A stretch of 64,000 bases of DNA from Nitrospirota bacterium (GTDB lineage: Bacteria; Nitrospirota; Thermodesulfovibrionia; Thermodesulfovibrionales; JdFR-88), in assembly GCA_021840255.1 (NCBI GenBank), contig JAKBYX010000001.1:310001-374000 (forward strand). Direction: 5' to 3'. Below, piece by piece: positions 10,171 to 19,227 of the stretch. The translations under genes were made by a program, and so were the position numbers. Each line of letters begins with the position of its first letter. Within the stretch, counting starts at the first letter, position 1. The notes beneath the pieces were generated by a model. The model ran no database searches. It was not told the origin of the DNA and saw nothing but the letters and a program-made list of their open reading frames with translations.

Positions 10171-10243
10171 GGGCGGTTAGCTCAGCTGGGAGAGCACCAC
10201 GTTCGCAACGTGGGGGTCGAGGGTTCGAATCCCTTACCGTCCA
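10171..10243 (+). tRNA. tRNA-Ala with anticodon CGC
   Basis: A 73-nt cloverleaf. The acceptor stem GGGCGGT pairs with ACCGTCC and includes the G3-U70 wobble pair that identifies alanine tRNAs. The D arm is GCTCAGCTGGGAGAGC. The anticodon stem CCACG/CGTGG encloses loop TTCGCAA, with CGC at 10204-10206. The T arm contains GGGTTCGAATCCC. The discriminator base is A and the CCA end is not encoded. Confidence 0.96.
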
Positions 10244-10365
10244 TTTTCCCTTTCCTTAAAGATTTTCTTTTTCTCTGGATAAAGATCGACTAACAGCCCC
10301 GAAGACCAAAAAAAAGCCCCTGGCCCCTGAATTTCCCGCTTTTCCAAAAAACCTTGCCCGTTTTG

Positions 10366-10381
10366 TGGCAAGCTACAGGGG
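10366..10381. repeat. short intergenic motif TGGCAAGCTACAGGGG
   Basis: The motif resembles a second intergenic copy at 56011-56030 (core GYRGCAAGCTAYAGGG), and similar bases follow both (ending in CAATT). The 56011 copy is a perfect-looking hairpin; this one is partial. The rest of 10244-10515 is A/T-rich spacer with no gene seen. Confidence 0.4.
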
Positions 10382-10515
10382 ATTGCAATTAAAAATCCCG
10401 AAATCCTGATAAGATTTAGTCAGGCGGCCACCCCGTCACGAATCGCGAAAAAAAGCCACGAAAAACAAAACACAATAAGCAAAGACTTTTTTTGATCCAG
10501 GAAAGGAGCGCACAA

Positions 10516-11409
10516 ATGAAAAAGATAACCGCCTTTACGGGGATTCTTTTCATAGCTTTTTTCTTTTCCTTTTTTTCTTCCTTTATCCAGTCCGCCGGTG
10601 CGGCGGAGATCAAAAAAAACGAAAGCCCTGAAGCTAAGGTACTGAGGCTGCGGGACAGGCAGGTGATCAGCTTCGGGCAGATGATCAGGGAAATTGGCGG
10701 AGCGGACATCATCATTCTTGGGGAAAGCCATGCCAGTGAGGCGGACCACCGGGCGGAACTGGCCGTTATCGAGGCGCTGCATGCCTCGGTGGCTCCCCTT
10801 GCCCTGGGGCTGGAGATGTTTCGCGCCGGCAGCCAGAAGGACCTGGACGCCTGGGTGCAGGGTGACATACCTCAGAAGGACTTCCAGCTGGTCTATTACG
10901 ACAACTGGGAACTCCCCTGGTCCCTTTACAAGGACATCTTTCTTTTTGCCAGGCAGGCCGGGATGCCGGTTTTCGGACTTAACGTGGACAGCGAGATAAG
11001 CAATAAGGTTTTTGAGCACGGGTTCGATTCCCTATCACCCGCCGAGAAAAAGGACCTGCCCTCCGGCATTACCTGCACGGTCGATGAGGAATACATGCGC
11101 TACATCAAGGAGATGTATCAATTCCACCAGGGGATGGGAGGCAAATCCTTTTATGATTTCTGCCAGGCGCAGATGCTCTGGGACTCGGTAATGGCGGCAA
11201 ATATCACGGCCCGTCTCAGGAAAACACCGGGAGTGAAGATGGTGGTGCTTGCCGGCATGGGACACGCCTGGAAAAAAGGCATCCCGGCCCAGATAAAAAA
11301 AATATCGAATTACCGGTATGTGGTCGTGCTCCCGGGGATGCAAAACAGCGAAGCGGACCAGGACATGACATCAGATGAGGCGGATTATTTATTGCTGGGT
11401 CCGGACTGA
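10516..11409 (+). CDS. ChaN-like exported protein (heme/iron-related family)
   Basis: About 297 residues with a signal peptide ending near SAGAAE. The mature part holds the ChaN/DUF399 signature: IIILGESHASEADHRAEL near the N-terminus, LGLEMFRAGSQ, and near the C-terminus MVVLAGMGHAWKKGIP. In Campylobacter ChaN is an iron-regulated lipoprotein that binds stacked hemes; others are of unknown function. ATG 10516 is chosen because GGAG lies 9-12 nt upstream, giving a clean signal peptide (MKKITAFTGILF). It stands alone, ending at a shared terminator. Confidence 0.82.
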   Translation: MKKITAFTGILFIAFFFSFFSSFIQSAGAAEIKKNESPEAKVLRLRDRQVISFGQMIREIGGADIIILGESHASEADHRAELAVIEALHASVAPLALGLEMFRAGSQKDLDAWVQGDIPQKDFQLVYYDNWELPWSLYKDIFLFARQAGMPVFGLNVDSEISNKVFEHGFDSLSPAEKKDLPSGITCTVDEEYMRYIKEMYQFHQGMGGKSFYDFCQAQMLWDSVMAANITARLRKTPGVKMVVLAGMGHAWKKGIPAQIKKISNYRYVVVLPGMQNSEADQDMTSDEADYLLLGPD

Positions 11410-11491
11410 TAAGGCGCCACCGGGTTCCAGAGCGAAAGCCTCGCCATCTGCCGGGCAGGTTCGGACTTGCGTGAAGAGCCTGTTACCTCAA

Positions 11492-11532
11492 AAAAGTAAA
11501 CCCGAGGTTAGTCTCCGCCGGGTTTTACTTTT
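11492..11532. terminator. bidirectional hairpin terminator between two convergent genes
   Basis: AAAAGTAAACCCG (11492-11504) pairs with CGGGTTTTACTTTT (11519-11532), with one bulged base. A-rich and T-rich arms give a U-run on either strand. It lies between the converging ChaN-like gene and the SPT-like gene. Confidence 0.7.
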
Positions 11533-11574
11533 CCGGTTCCTTCCGTGCCTGACCGGCTTATATGACGCAGACCT

Positions 11575-12771
11575 CTACCCTATCAGCCCCAGGGCCTTGC
11601 CAATCTTCTCGAAGGCCGCAAGCACTATGTCCAGATGCTCATCCGTGTGCGTGGCCATGTAGCTTGTCCTTATCAGCGCCTTGCCGTTGGGCACTGCGGG
11701 CGGGACCGCCACGTTGGCGAACACACCCTCTTCCTGGAGCATCAATATCATTTTAAATGCGGCCTCGCTGTCGTCCAGCATGACAGGGACTATGGGGGTT
11801 TCCGTTGGCCCGATCTCATATCCCATAGCCTTGAACCCGTCTATCATCTTGTGTGTGTTCTTCCAGAGCTGTTCAAGCCTCTCCGGTTCGCTGTCTATAA
11901 TGTCCAGCGCGGCGCTTACCGCGGCTACGGAAGCAGGGGGAGGACTTGCGCTGAATATCAGTGAACGCGCGAAATGCTTTATGTAATGGATCACTTCTTC
12001 GGAGCCCGCCACAAAGCCGCCTATCGAAGCCAGGGATTTGGAATAGGTGCCCATTATAAGGTCTACCTCATTTTCCAGCCCGAAGTGCTCCGCGGTGCCG
12101 CGGCCTGTCTTGCCCAGCACCCCTATGCCGTGGGCATCGTCCACCATGACCCTGGCGCCATGCCTGTGCGCGGTCCGGACTATCTGCGGCAGTTTTGCAA
12201 TATCTCCTTCCATGCTGAATACCCCGTCCACAACCACGAGGGCGGCGCTCCCCCCGGAAGCTCCCAGCACCCGCTCCAGGTCGTCCATCTCGTTATGCCG
12301 GAATTTTTTCACATCGGAGTAAGAGAGCCTGCAGCCATCTATTATGCTGGCATGGTCCATCTTGTCTATGACCACGATATCGTCTTTCCCGCAGAGGGCC
12401 GATATAACGCCAAGATTGACCTGGAAGCCGGTGGAAAAGACAAGCGCGGCCTCCTTGCGCATGAACCGGGCCAGCTTTTCCTCAAGCGCCACATGTATAT
12501 CCAGAGTGCCATTCAAGAAGCGGGAGCCCGCGCAGCCGGAGCCGTATTTCTTTATGGCCTCAATTGCCGCCTCTTTGACTTTCGGATGATTTGTGAGCCC
12601 AAGGTAGTTGTTTGAGCCGACCATGATCATCTTCTTGCCGTCCAGGTACACGATCGGGTCCTGGGCGCTCTCTATTGTTCTGAAATACGGGTATAGGCCG
12701 GCCCGTATCAGTTCCCTTGCTTTTGTGAATTTCCTGCATTTCTCGAACAAATCCTGACGCTTTATAGCCAT
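11575..12771 (-). CDS. serine palmitoyltransferase-like alpha-oxoamine synthase
   Basis: A PLP enzyme of about 398 residues. It carries GLYPYFRTIESAQD near the N-terminus, GSNNYLGLTNHP, GSGCAGSRFLNGTLD, DHASIIDGCRLS, VMVDDAHGIGVLG, and the PLP lysine in GTYSKSLASIGGF. The family condenses an amino acid with an acyl-CoA/ACP (serine palmitoyltransferase, BioF, or glycine C-acetyltransferase). SRFLNGT, FRHN and GTYSKS, plus the C-terminal PPAVPNGKALIRTSYMATHT, fit serine palmitoyltransferase of the Bacteroides type better than Kbl, which has GTLGKALGG. ATG 12771 is chosen: AGGA lies 7 nt upstream and the frame then overlaps the SDR gene by 10 nt. The neighbouring SDR could be the ketone reductase. 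BioF remains an alternative. Confidence 0.75.
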   Translation of the reverse strand: MAIKRQDLFEKCRKFTKARELIRAGLYPYFRTIESAQDPIVYLDGKKMIMVGSNNYLGLTNHPKVKEAAIEAIKKYGSGCAGSRFLNGTLDIHVALEEKLARFMRKEAALVFSTGFQVNLGVISALCGKDDIVVIDKMDHASIIDGCRLSYSDVKKFRHNEMDDLERVLGASGGSAALVVVDGVFSMEGDIAKLPQIVRTAHRHGARVMVDDAHGIGVLGKTGRGTAEHFGLENEVDLIMGTYSKSLASIGGFVAGSEEVIHYIKHFARSLIFSASPPPASVAAVSAALDIIDSEPERLEQLWKNTHKMIDGFKAMGYEIGPTETPIVPVMLDDSEAAFKMILMLQEEGVFANVAVPPAVPNGKALIRTSYMATHTDEHLDIVLAAFEKIGKALGLIG

Positions 12772-13754
12772 TGATGAATCCTGTACCAGTCTGCTGTCCA
12801 CTTTACCCCTTCCTTTAAGGTGATTTTGGGCTCGAATCCTATTTCCCTCCTTGCCCGGTCCGCGTCACAGCACCAGTCTTTGAATCCCATCTCTCGTATC
12901 TTATCCCTGTTTATTATACCTGAATCCCGCCCGCCTATACCGCAAAATACCGCGGCCATGGGAAGAAGGAACCTCGGCACGGGAACCCTGAACGGCTTTT
13001 CCCTTTTTGCCCAAGGCATGGCCCCTGCGATGGAGCCGGCTATTTCCGTTATGGTATAAATATTACCATCGGACAGAAAATAGATCCCCGCCTGCTGGCT
13101 GCCTTTCTGCCCCGGAATGCCCGCCGCCTTAACTATTGCATCCACAAGGTCTTGAACATATATAAGCGAATAACTACCTTCTCCCCAGTAAAGAAAGAGC
13201 CCTTTTTTGATCATCTTGAAAAGCAGGTAAAAGTCCTTGTCCCCCGGGCCGTAAACCGCCGTAGGCCGCAGTATGGTGACAGGGACCCGCCCTGCTATCT
13301 CCAAAACGGCTTCCTCTCCCTGCAACTTGCTTTTCCCGTAATGGGAGACGGGATGAGGAGGAATGTCTTCGGTCAGTGGCGGCATCCCGTCCAGAACCGG
13401 ACCGGCAGCTGAAAGGCTGCTCAGATAAATGAACTTTTTCAGCCCTGGGTTCTCCCGGGCAACCGCCTGGGCCAGGTTTTTGGTTCCCCTGGCGTTAACG
13501 TCATAGAACTCATGCTCTTTGTCTGTTTTGGTAAGCCCCGCGAGGTGAAAAACATAATCGACGCCCCGGACGGCTTTTTCCAGGGAAGCCGGATCGGAGA
13601 GGTCCCCAATGCAGAATTCCACAGGCAGTCCGCTTAACTTCTGCCGCGCGGCGCCGCTCCGCGTGAGACAGCGCACCTTGTATCCGTTTTCAAGGAGCTT
13701 AGGCAGCAAATGGCTCCCGATGAATCCGGTAGCTCCTGTGACCAGGGCGCTCAT
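12762..13754 (-). CDS. NAD-dependent epimerase/dehydratase (extended SDR), possible ceramide-type reductase
   Basis: A 330-residue extended SDR. The N-terminal NAD(P) motif is TGATGFIGSHL, followed by FHLAGLTK, the catalytic YGKSK (Tyr-x-x-x-Lys) and LRPTAVYGPGD. Extended SDRs act as sugar epimerases, 3-beta-hydroxysteroid dehydrogenase-like enzymes, or, in bacterial sphingolipid synthesis, as the reductase CerR. The 10-nt overlap with the SPT-like gene makes the last role attractive but unproven. It could also be a sugar-nucleotide enzyme or an SDR-type threonine dehydrogenase. Confidence 0.8.
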   Translation of the reverse strand: MSALVTGATGFIGSHLLPKLLENGYKVRCLTRSGAARQKLSGLPVEFCIGDLSDPASLEKAVRGVDYVFHLAGLTKTDKEHEFYDVNARGTKNLAQAVARENPGLKKFIYLSSLSAAGPVLDGMPPLTEDIPPHPVSHYGKSKLQGEEAVLEIAGRVPVTILRPTAVYGPGDKDFYLLFKMIKKGLFLYWGEGSYSLIYVQDLVDAIVKAAGIPGQKGSQQAGIYFLSDGNIYTITEIAGSIAGAMPWAKREKPFRVPVPRFLLPMAAVFCGIGGRDSGIINRDKIREMGFKDWCCDADRARREIGFEPKITLKEGVKWTADWYRIHQWL

Positions 13755-13792
13755 AGGTATGATATTTTGATGGATTATTGCAAAACTGTCAA

Positions 13793-14632
13793 CTAACGCA
13801 TGCCTTCCAGCCTTTTTATCCTCTCCTCGATAGGAGGATGGGTGCTGAAAAGCCTTAAAAGGTTTTTACCGCTGAGCGGGTTCACGATGAACATGTGCGC
13901 GGTAGCGGGGGTCGCCCTCTGCATGGGCACGTTCTTTGAAGCGTAATCCAGCTTCCTTAACGCGTTTGAAAGAAACCTCGGATTGCCTGCCAGCTCCGCC
14001 CCGCTGTCGTCAGCGGAATACTCCCTGGACCTTGAAATGGCCATCTGGATTATCATGGCTATTATGGGGGCCAGGATGAGCATGGCCAAGGCGGCCAAGG
14101 GGTTCTCATCGCGGTCTCTGCCGCTGCTGCCTCCAAAGATGAGCGCCCATTGCCCCATCTGGGCCAGGTAGCTTATGGCTGCGGCAACCGTTGCGGCAAC
14201 CGAGCTTATCAGGATGTCCCTGTGTTTGACATGCGAGAGCTCGTGCCCTATGACGCCTGAAAGCTCCTCCGGAGACAGCAGGCTTAGTATGCCCTGCGTG
14301 GCGGCAACCGCCGCATGCTTAGGGTTTCTGCCGGTGGCAAACGCATTTGGCTGGTCCTGGGGTATTATATAAATCTTGGGCATGGGCAGCCCCGCCTTAC
14401 TGGAAAGCCTTCTGACGATATTGTAGAGCTCCGGGGCCGACGCCTCGTCAACTTCCTGCGCCCGGTACATTTTCAGGACGAGTTTATCCGAAAACCAGTA
14501 GGCGAACGCGTTCATCGCAAGGGCAAAGAAAAGGGCGATGGTCATACCCTGCCGCCCCCCTATCATCCCTCCAACCCAGAGGAAAAAAAGCGAAAGCGCA
14601 ACAAGAAGAACCGCGGTCTTCAAGCCGTTCAT
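13793..14632 (-). CDS. htpX: HtpX-family membrane zinc metalloprotease
   Basis: A 279-residue M48B protease: two N-terminal membrane segments, [20 protein letters not shown], zinc motif [11 protein letters not shown], two further hydrophobic segments, and the third zinc ligand in [13 protein letters not shown]. Normal length for HtpX, which degrades damaged inner-membrane proteins and is often stress-induced. It follows the CheY-like gene by 85 nt on the same strand. Confidence 0.93.
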   Translation of the reverse strand: MNGLKTAVLLVALSLFFLWVGGMIGGRQGMTIALFFALAMNAFAYWFSDKLVLKMYRAQEVDEASAPELYNIVRRLSSKAGLPMPKIYIIPQDQPNAFATGRNPKHAAVAATQGILSLLSPEELSGVIGHELSHVKHRDILISSVAATVAAAISYLAQMGQWALIFGGSSGRDRDENPLAALAMLILAPIIAMIIQMAISRSREYSADDSGAELAGNPRFLSNALRKLDYASKNVPMQRATPATAHMFIVNPLSGKNLLRLFSTHPPIEERIKRLEGMR

Positions 14633-14717
14633 AAGTTTTCTGAAAGACCTCCTTTGAAAAGCAAACTACCTGCACCTCTACTTTTAGAATACTTAAGGTG
14701 AGGGGGTGTTTTCAACT

Positions 14718-15074
14718 TTACTCGGAAAGGATACCCTCCAGCTCTTCGAGCTTGAACGGTTTTCTCAGGACCTTGATCCCCCCGTTTTGGTAATTTTCGA
14801 CCATCTCGGAGGTTATATAGGCGGAACAGACAACAATTTTGGGGGATTTTTTGCTTTTCCCGTTGGTTATTTCACTCACCTTTTCTATAAGGGTTGAGCC
14901 ATTTTCCTCAGGCATCCTAAGGTCGGTGAACATCAGATCAAAGTCAGCCGCGGCAAGGGCGTCGATGGCTTCCGCCCCGTTGGAAACGGACACGATATCG
15001 TGTCCGCGGCGGGCCAGCGCCCTTTCCAGAAACCACCGGACAAGTTGTTCGTCATCAACTATAAGTATTTTCAT
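14718..15074 (-). CDS. single-domain response regulator (CheY-like receiver)
   Basis: A 118-residue receiver domain with no output domain. Acidic pocket VDDEQ near the N-terminus, phospho-acceptor Asp in FDLMFTDLRMPEENG (about residue 51), and conserved Lys in LRKPFKLEEL. It sits just downstream of the sigma54 regulator and heme-type kinase genes, separated by a 179-nt A-rich spacer, so it may be a second target of that kinase. This link is inferred from position only. Confidence 0.88.
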   Translation of the reverse strand: MKILIVDDEQLVRWFLERALARRGHDIVSVSNGAEAIDALAAADFDLMFTDLRMPEENGSTLIEKVSEITNGKSKKSPKIVVCSAYITSEMVENYQNGGIKVLRKPFKLEELEGILSE

Positions 15075-15253
15075 TACGATTTCCCTGAAACATATCTTGC
15101 AAAAAACATGCTATGTGCCGATCCTTAAAAAATCCGTGGAAGCGAAAAAGGTGCAAAACCCGAGAAATAAAAAAACCCGGACCAAAACCGAAGGGGTCAT
15201 CTTTAAAAAAGCAAAAAGACGAAAAGCAAAGCAAAACAAAACAAAAATATGTT

Positions 15254-16639
15254 TTATTCTTTATCCGGCAAAAAACCGAACTTCTGCATCCGGTAGCGCA
15301 GGGTGTCTCTGGTAAGGTTCAGAAGTTTGGCCGCCTTAGTCTGGTTCCCCCTGGTTGTGTCCAGGGCCTGCCTTATGAGTTCCTTTTCGACCTTTTCTAT
15401 ATCAATGCCCCCTGGCGGGAGTTTCACATCCGCGTCACTTTGCTCGCTCCTTCCGTCATTATCTATGCAAACCTCCAGCGGGAGGTGTTCGGGCAGTATC
15501 AACTCCTCGTTCTCCAGGATCATTGCCCTTTCTATCACGTTTTTAAGCTCTCTGATGTTTCCTGGCCAATGATACTCCAGGAAAAGACCCTCGGTATCCC
15601 TGGAGAGGCCTTTTACGTTCTTTCTGAACTCCCGGTTGAATGTATAGATGAAATATTTCGCCAGCTGCAGGATGTCTTCCCCGCGCTCCCGAAGCGGCGG
15701 CAGGAGTATGGGGACCACTTTCAGCCGGTAATAGAGGTCCTCCCTGAAATTCCCTTTTTTCACTTCCTCGCCAAGCGTCTTGTTGGTGGCGGCTATTATG
15801 CGCAGGTCCACGTCTATGTCCTTTATGCCGCCCACGCGTTTGAAGGATTTGTTCTCAAGCACCTTCAAGAGCTTTGCCTGTGTGCTCAGTTTCATGTCCG
15901 CGATCTCATCCAGATAGATGGTCCCGCTGTCGGCAAGCTCGAAAAGGCCTTTTTTCATGGATCTTGCATCGGTGAAGGCGCCCTTTTCATACCCGAAAAG
16001 CTCGCTTTCGATAAGGTTTTCCGGAAGGGCCGTGCAGTTGATCTCTATGAACGGCTTTTCCATCCTGGAACTCTGGTAATGGATGACTTTCGCCGCCAGG
16101 TCCTTGCCCGTACCGCTTTCCCCCTGCATTAGCACGGTGGTTGCATCGCTCCTTGAGACCTTCTCTATGAGCGAAAACACCTTCTTGATGGCCGGAGACT
16201 GCCCGATGATGCTGTCGTATCCGTAACGCGAGGACAGTTGCGAGCGGAACTGGGAGACCTCCTTTCTCAGGGAGCAGGTCTCCAGTGCCTTGTTTATTAT
16301 TATCTTGAGCTTGTCCATATTGAAGGGCTTTTCGATAAAATCGTGGGCCCCCAGCTTTATGGTCTTCACCGCCGTCTGGACGTCTCCGAAAGCCGTTATC
16401 ATTATCACAACGGCGTCCTTGTTTACCTCTTTGAGCCCTTCAAGAACGGTTATGCCGGAGATGTCGGGCAGATGGATATCCAGCAAAGTTATATCGGGAG
16501 ATTCCTCCCTGAATGCGGTCAGGCCGTCCAGACCCCTTTCGGCCACAACAACCTGATAGCCGTCTTTGGAAAGGTTTTGCTCCAGGGACCACCTGAGGAG
16601 TTTTTCGTCATCTATGACAAGAATCTTGGTTTTAGCCAT
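15254..16639 (-). CDS. sigma54-dependent response regulator (NtrC family)
   Basis: A 461-residue three-domain regulator. Receiver: IDDEKLLRW, phospho-Asp in PDITLLDIHLPD, and EKPFNMD. AAA+ domain: Walker A GESGTGKDLAAK, GAFTDA in place of the canonical GAFTGA loop that contacts sigma54, Walker B GTIYLDEIADM. C-terminal Fis-type helix-turn-helix: NQTKAAKLLNLTRDTLRYRM. It activates sigma54 promoters in response to the overlapping kinase gene (8-nt overlap). The D in the fifth position of the GAFTGA loop occurs in other family members and need not block function. Confidence 0.95.
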   Translation of the reverse strand: MAKTKILVIDDEKLLRWSLEQNLSKDGYQVVVAERGLDGLTAFREESPDITLLDIHLPDISGITVLEGLKEVNKDAVVIMITAFGDVQTAVKTIKLGAHDFIEKPFNMDKLKIIINKALETCSLRKEVSQFRSQLSSRYGYDSIIGQSPAIKKVFSLIEKVSRSDATTVLMQGESGTGKDLAAKVIHYQSSRMEKPFIEINCTALPENLIESELFGYEKGAFTDARSMKKGLFELADSGTIYLDEIADMKLSTQAKLLKVLENKSFKRVGGIKDIDVDLRIIAATNKTLGEEVKKGNFREDLYYRLKVVPILLPPLRERGEDILQLAKYFIYTFNREFRKNVKGLSRDTEGLFLEYHWPGNIRELKNVIERAMILENEELILPEHLPLEVCIDNDGRSEQSDADVKLPPGGIDIEKVEKELIRQALDTTRGNQTKAAKLLNLTRDTLRYRMQKFGFLPDKE

Positions 16640-18161
16640 CTTTTTGGGTAGTTATATGACTTTGCATTATAACATGAAAGGTGCTACCCAGGCCGGGCCT
16701 GCTCCCGGCCTCTATGCGCCCGCCATGCTGCTCCACTATGTTTTTGCTTATCGCAAGCCCCAGGCCGGAGCCCGCCAGGCCGGGGCCCGCGAGGCCGGCA
16801 CCCGAACGTTTCGTTGTAAAAAATGGCCTGAATATGTTTTTCAAGTCATCTTCCGGCATCCCCATGCCGGTATCGCTGATCGTGACCCTTACGGCATCTT
16901 CGTCATTTTCTCCGCCGCCCTTTTCAATGCTGACCTCCAGCACCCCGCCGCTTGGCATCAGGCCAAGCGAGTTCTGCATAATACTGAAGAAAACCTGCTG
17001 CATCTGCTCCGGGTCCGCCTCGACAATGACATCATCACTTGCCGCCGGCATCTTTATTTCCACGTACTGCGCCTCAGCCTGCCTGGCAAGAAGGCCTCTG
17101 GCCCTTTCCACCACGGAGGCTATGCCCACCTTGACCGGCCGCATCGTGGGAGGCCTGGCATAGGCAAGCAGGCTTCTGACGGACTGGTCCAGGCGGTCTA
17201 TTTCGTTTAAAATGTCCTGCATTATCTCTTTCCTCGGATCGCTGTCCGGTATATCTTCGGCGAAGACCTGGATGGCCCCGCTTATGCCAGCCAGCGGGTT
17301 TTTTATCTCGTGGGCCACGGCGGCCGCAAGCTCCCCCAGAGACGCCATCTTTTCCATCTTGGACATGGCCTCCAGGTGGCGCTCCTCGAGGGCGGCCCTC
17401 ATCTGCCTGAACTGCCCGAACGCCTGATTCAGGTCTGTGCATATGCCCGCCAGATCGTCATCTCCGGTGGCCTTGAACCTGACATCGAAACTTCCCCCGG
17501 CGGCCTTTTTTGCGGCTTCCTTCAGGCCCCTTACCGGGCCGTCGACAAGGCGCGAATACAGAAAAACAATGGGCGCAAAGATGAGCAGGAAGGCGGCGGC
17601 GAAAGAAAAGAGCGTTCCATCTCTGAGCGCCCCGATCCTTTGCGCAAGGCCGCTGTTAAGGAGTTCGACATTAAGGACGGCAAGGGTTTCCCCGTCTGTC
17701 CCATGGCAGGTCTGGCAGGGTCTGTCGTTATAGATCGGCGTGAACATGGCCTGGGGTATGCCGTCGGCGCCGGTGATTATTTTTCTCTCAAGGGGCAGGC
17801 CCCTGACAACGAAATTATTTTCGGAGGCCATGGTGGAGGAGATGACCTTGCCGTCGGGTGTTATAAGGCGCATGGCCTTCAATTCCGGGGTCATGCTCCT
17901 TGCTATGAAAAGGCCCAACTGCCTGTCCTGCCCGCCCAGCATCAGGCTGACAACGCTGTCCTTGGCCATCTCCGTCATTATGGAGAGCTTGACAGAGGTG
18001 TCCCTGATCATGTCTTCCTTGCGGGACTTGTAATACATGAGATGCCACAGACCCAGCACGGCCACCAGAAGGCAGGCAACCAACAGCAGATACCTGGCCC
18101 TTAACCTGTGAACTGCGGGCAGGCTGCGGGAGGAGGTTCCGTTTCCCCTACCGGCTCCCAT
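16632..18161 (-). CDS. membrane sensor histidine kinase with a periplasmic c-type heme motif
   Basis: A 509-residue kinase. Membrane helix at about 25-45, periplasmic domain to about 190, second helix to about 215, HAMP-like linker, HisKA with phospho-His in AAAVAHEIKNPLAG, and HATPase with N-box and DTGMGMPEDD. The periplasmic part contains RPCQTCHGTDG, a CxxCH heme c attachment site, so this is probably a redox or gas sensor matured by the adjacent ResB/CcsB. The gene overlaps ccsB by 14 nt and the regulator by 8 nt. The G2 box is expanded by a Gly-Leu-Ala-Gly repeat (SGAGLAGPGLAGSGLGLAI) where the usual form is GTGLGLAI. Confidence 0.92.
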   Translation of the reverse strand: MGAGRGNGTSSRSLPAVHRLRARYLLLVACLLVAVLGLWHLMYYKSRKEDMIRDTSVKLSIMTEMAKDSVVSLMLGGQDRQLGLFIARSMTPELKAMRLITPDGKVISSTMASENNFVVRGLPLERKIITGADGIPQAMFTPIYNDRPCQTCHGTDGETLAVLNVELLNSGLAQRIGALRDGTLFSFAAAFLLIFAPIVFLYSRLVDGPVRGLKEAAKKAAGGSFDVRFKATGDDDLAGICTDLNQAFGQFRQMRAALEERHLEAMSKMEKMASLGELAAAVAHEIKNPLAGISGAIQVFAEDIPDSDPRKEIMQDILNEIDRLDQSVRSLLAYARPPTMRPVKVGIASVVERARGLLARQAEAQYVEIKMPAASDDVIVEADPEQMQQVFFSIMQNSLGLMPSGGVLEVSIEKGGGENDEDAVRVTISDTGMGMPEDDLKNIFRPFFTTKRSGAGLAGPGLAGSGLGLAISKNIVEQHGGRIEAGSRPGLGSTFHVIMQSHITTQKDG

Positions 18162-19227
18162 AGGAGTGGAGCCCGCTCAGGAGCAAGTTGACCCCCAGAT
18201 ATGTGAATATGACAGCCACGAATCCCAAAACGGCAACCATGGCGATCTTGCGCCCCTTCCAGCCGCGCAAAAAGCGCGCGTGCAGGTAAAAGGCGTAGAT
18301 GAACCAGGTTATCAGGGACCAGGTCTCCTTCGGGTCCCAGCTCCAGTAAACGCCCCATGCCTGGTTTGCCCAGATGGCGCCGAATATGAGCCCTCCAAGC
18401 GTGAATATGGGGAAGCCTACCGCTACGCTCTTGTAGGTTATCTCATCGAGGACCGAGGACTGCAGGTTGAACCCCCCGATTATCTTTTTCAGGGCGTGGC
18501 CATATCTCCACACAAGGAAAACGAACACTGCCGTCGACAGGTAACTTATCACCTGCACGGCGGAGGAGCCGCTCTTGTAAGTGCTTTTGAAAAGGTAGTC
18601 CTTAACAAAGGAGTTCGAGTTCATGGCCGCATGGAACCTTGCATAATCCAGGCCCATGGCAATGAGCACGGCCGCAAAGATGCCCAGCGCCACCGTCCAG
18701 AATATATAGGCGCCCTCCCTGCGGTTGTCCGTGGTCATGACCAGGTACATCAGGCCCGTGCTGAAGGAAAGCGCGAAGGCCGAATAGGAGATGAAGCTCA
18801 GGGTCACATGCGCCAGCAGCCAGTTGCTCTGGAGGGCCGGGACCAAGGGCTCTATCTGGGTGGACATGCCGGAAAGGTTAATGAAAAGCAGGGCAAGCGC
18901 CGCCACCGGTGTAACAAATGCGCCGAATGACCGGTTCTTGTATCGGAACTCCATTATCAGGTACCCCAGCATAAGACACCATACGAAAAATATTATCGAT
19001 TCGAAGAGGTTCGTAAGGGGTATGGAGCGCAGGACGCCCATCCCCGAAAGCATATAAAACTCTCTCCACCTTAGCAGAATGGCCAGGGTCTGGGACACGA
19101 AGCCAAAGACCGCAAGCCCCGTCGCGGTGACCCCGACAGCTTTTTTCCTGAAGGCGAAGTGGGTGATATAGACAACCATCGCCAATATGTATGCCATTTC
19201 GGAAAAGCCGAAAAAACGCGAGCTCAA
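18148..19227 (-). CDS. ccsB: cytochrome c biogenesis protein CcsB/CcsA (heme handling)
   Basis: A 359-residue multi-helix membrane protein with the tryptophan-rich heme-handling motif WGVYWSWDPKETWSLITW near the C-terminus, flanked by conserved His-containing helices (LAHVTLSFISYSAFALS). With ResB it forms the system II cytochrome c synthase that exports heme and attaches it to CxxCH proteins. It overlaps resB by 4 nt and the kinase by 14 nt, so the three are translationally coupled. Confidence 0.94.
   Translation of the reverse strand: MSSRFFGFSEMAYILAMVVYITHFAFRKKAVGVTATGLAVFGFVSQTLAILLRWREFYMLSGMGVLRSIPLTNLFESIIFFVWCLMLGYLIMEFRYKNRSFGAFVTPVAALALLFINLSGMSTQIEPLVPALQSNWLLAHVTLSFISYSAFALSFSTGLMYLVMTTDNRREGAYIFWTVALGIFAAVLIAMGLDYARFHAAMNSNSFVKDYLFKSTYKSGSSAVQVISYLSTAVFVFLVWRYGHALKKIIGGFNLQSSVLDEITYKSVAVGFPIFTLGGLIFGAIWANQAWGVYWSWDPKETWSLITWFIYAFYLHARFLRGWKGRKIAMVAVLGFVAVIFTYLGVNLLLSGLHSYGSR

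Noticed and set aside
12762-13754. SDR plus SPT-like pair read as threonine dehydrogenase and Kbl
   Set aside because: The synthase lacks the Kbl PLP motif GTLGKALGG, and its SRFLNGT, FRHN and GTYSKS motifs fit serine palmitoyltransferase. Kbl/SDR-TDH is kept only as an alternative.
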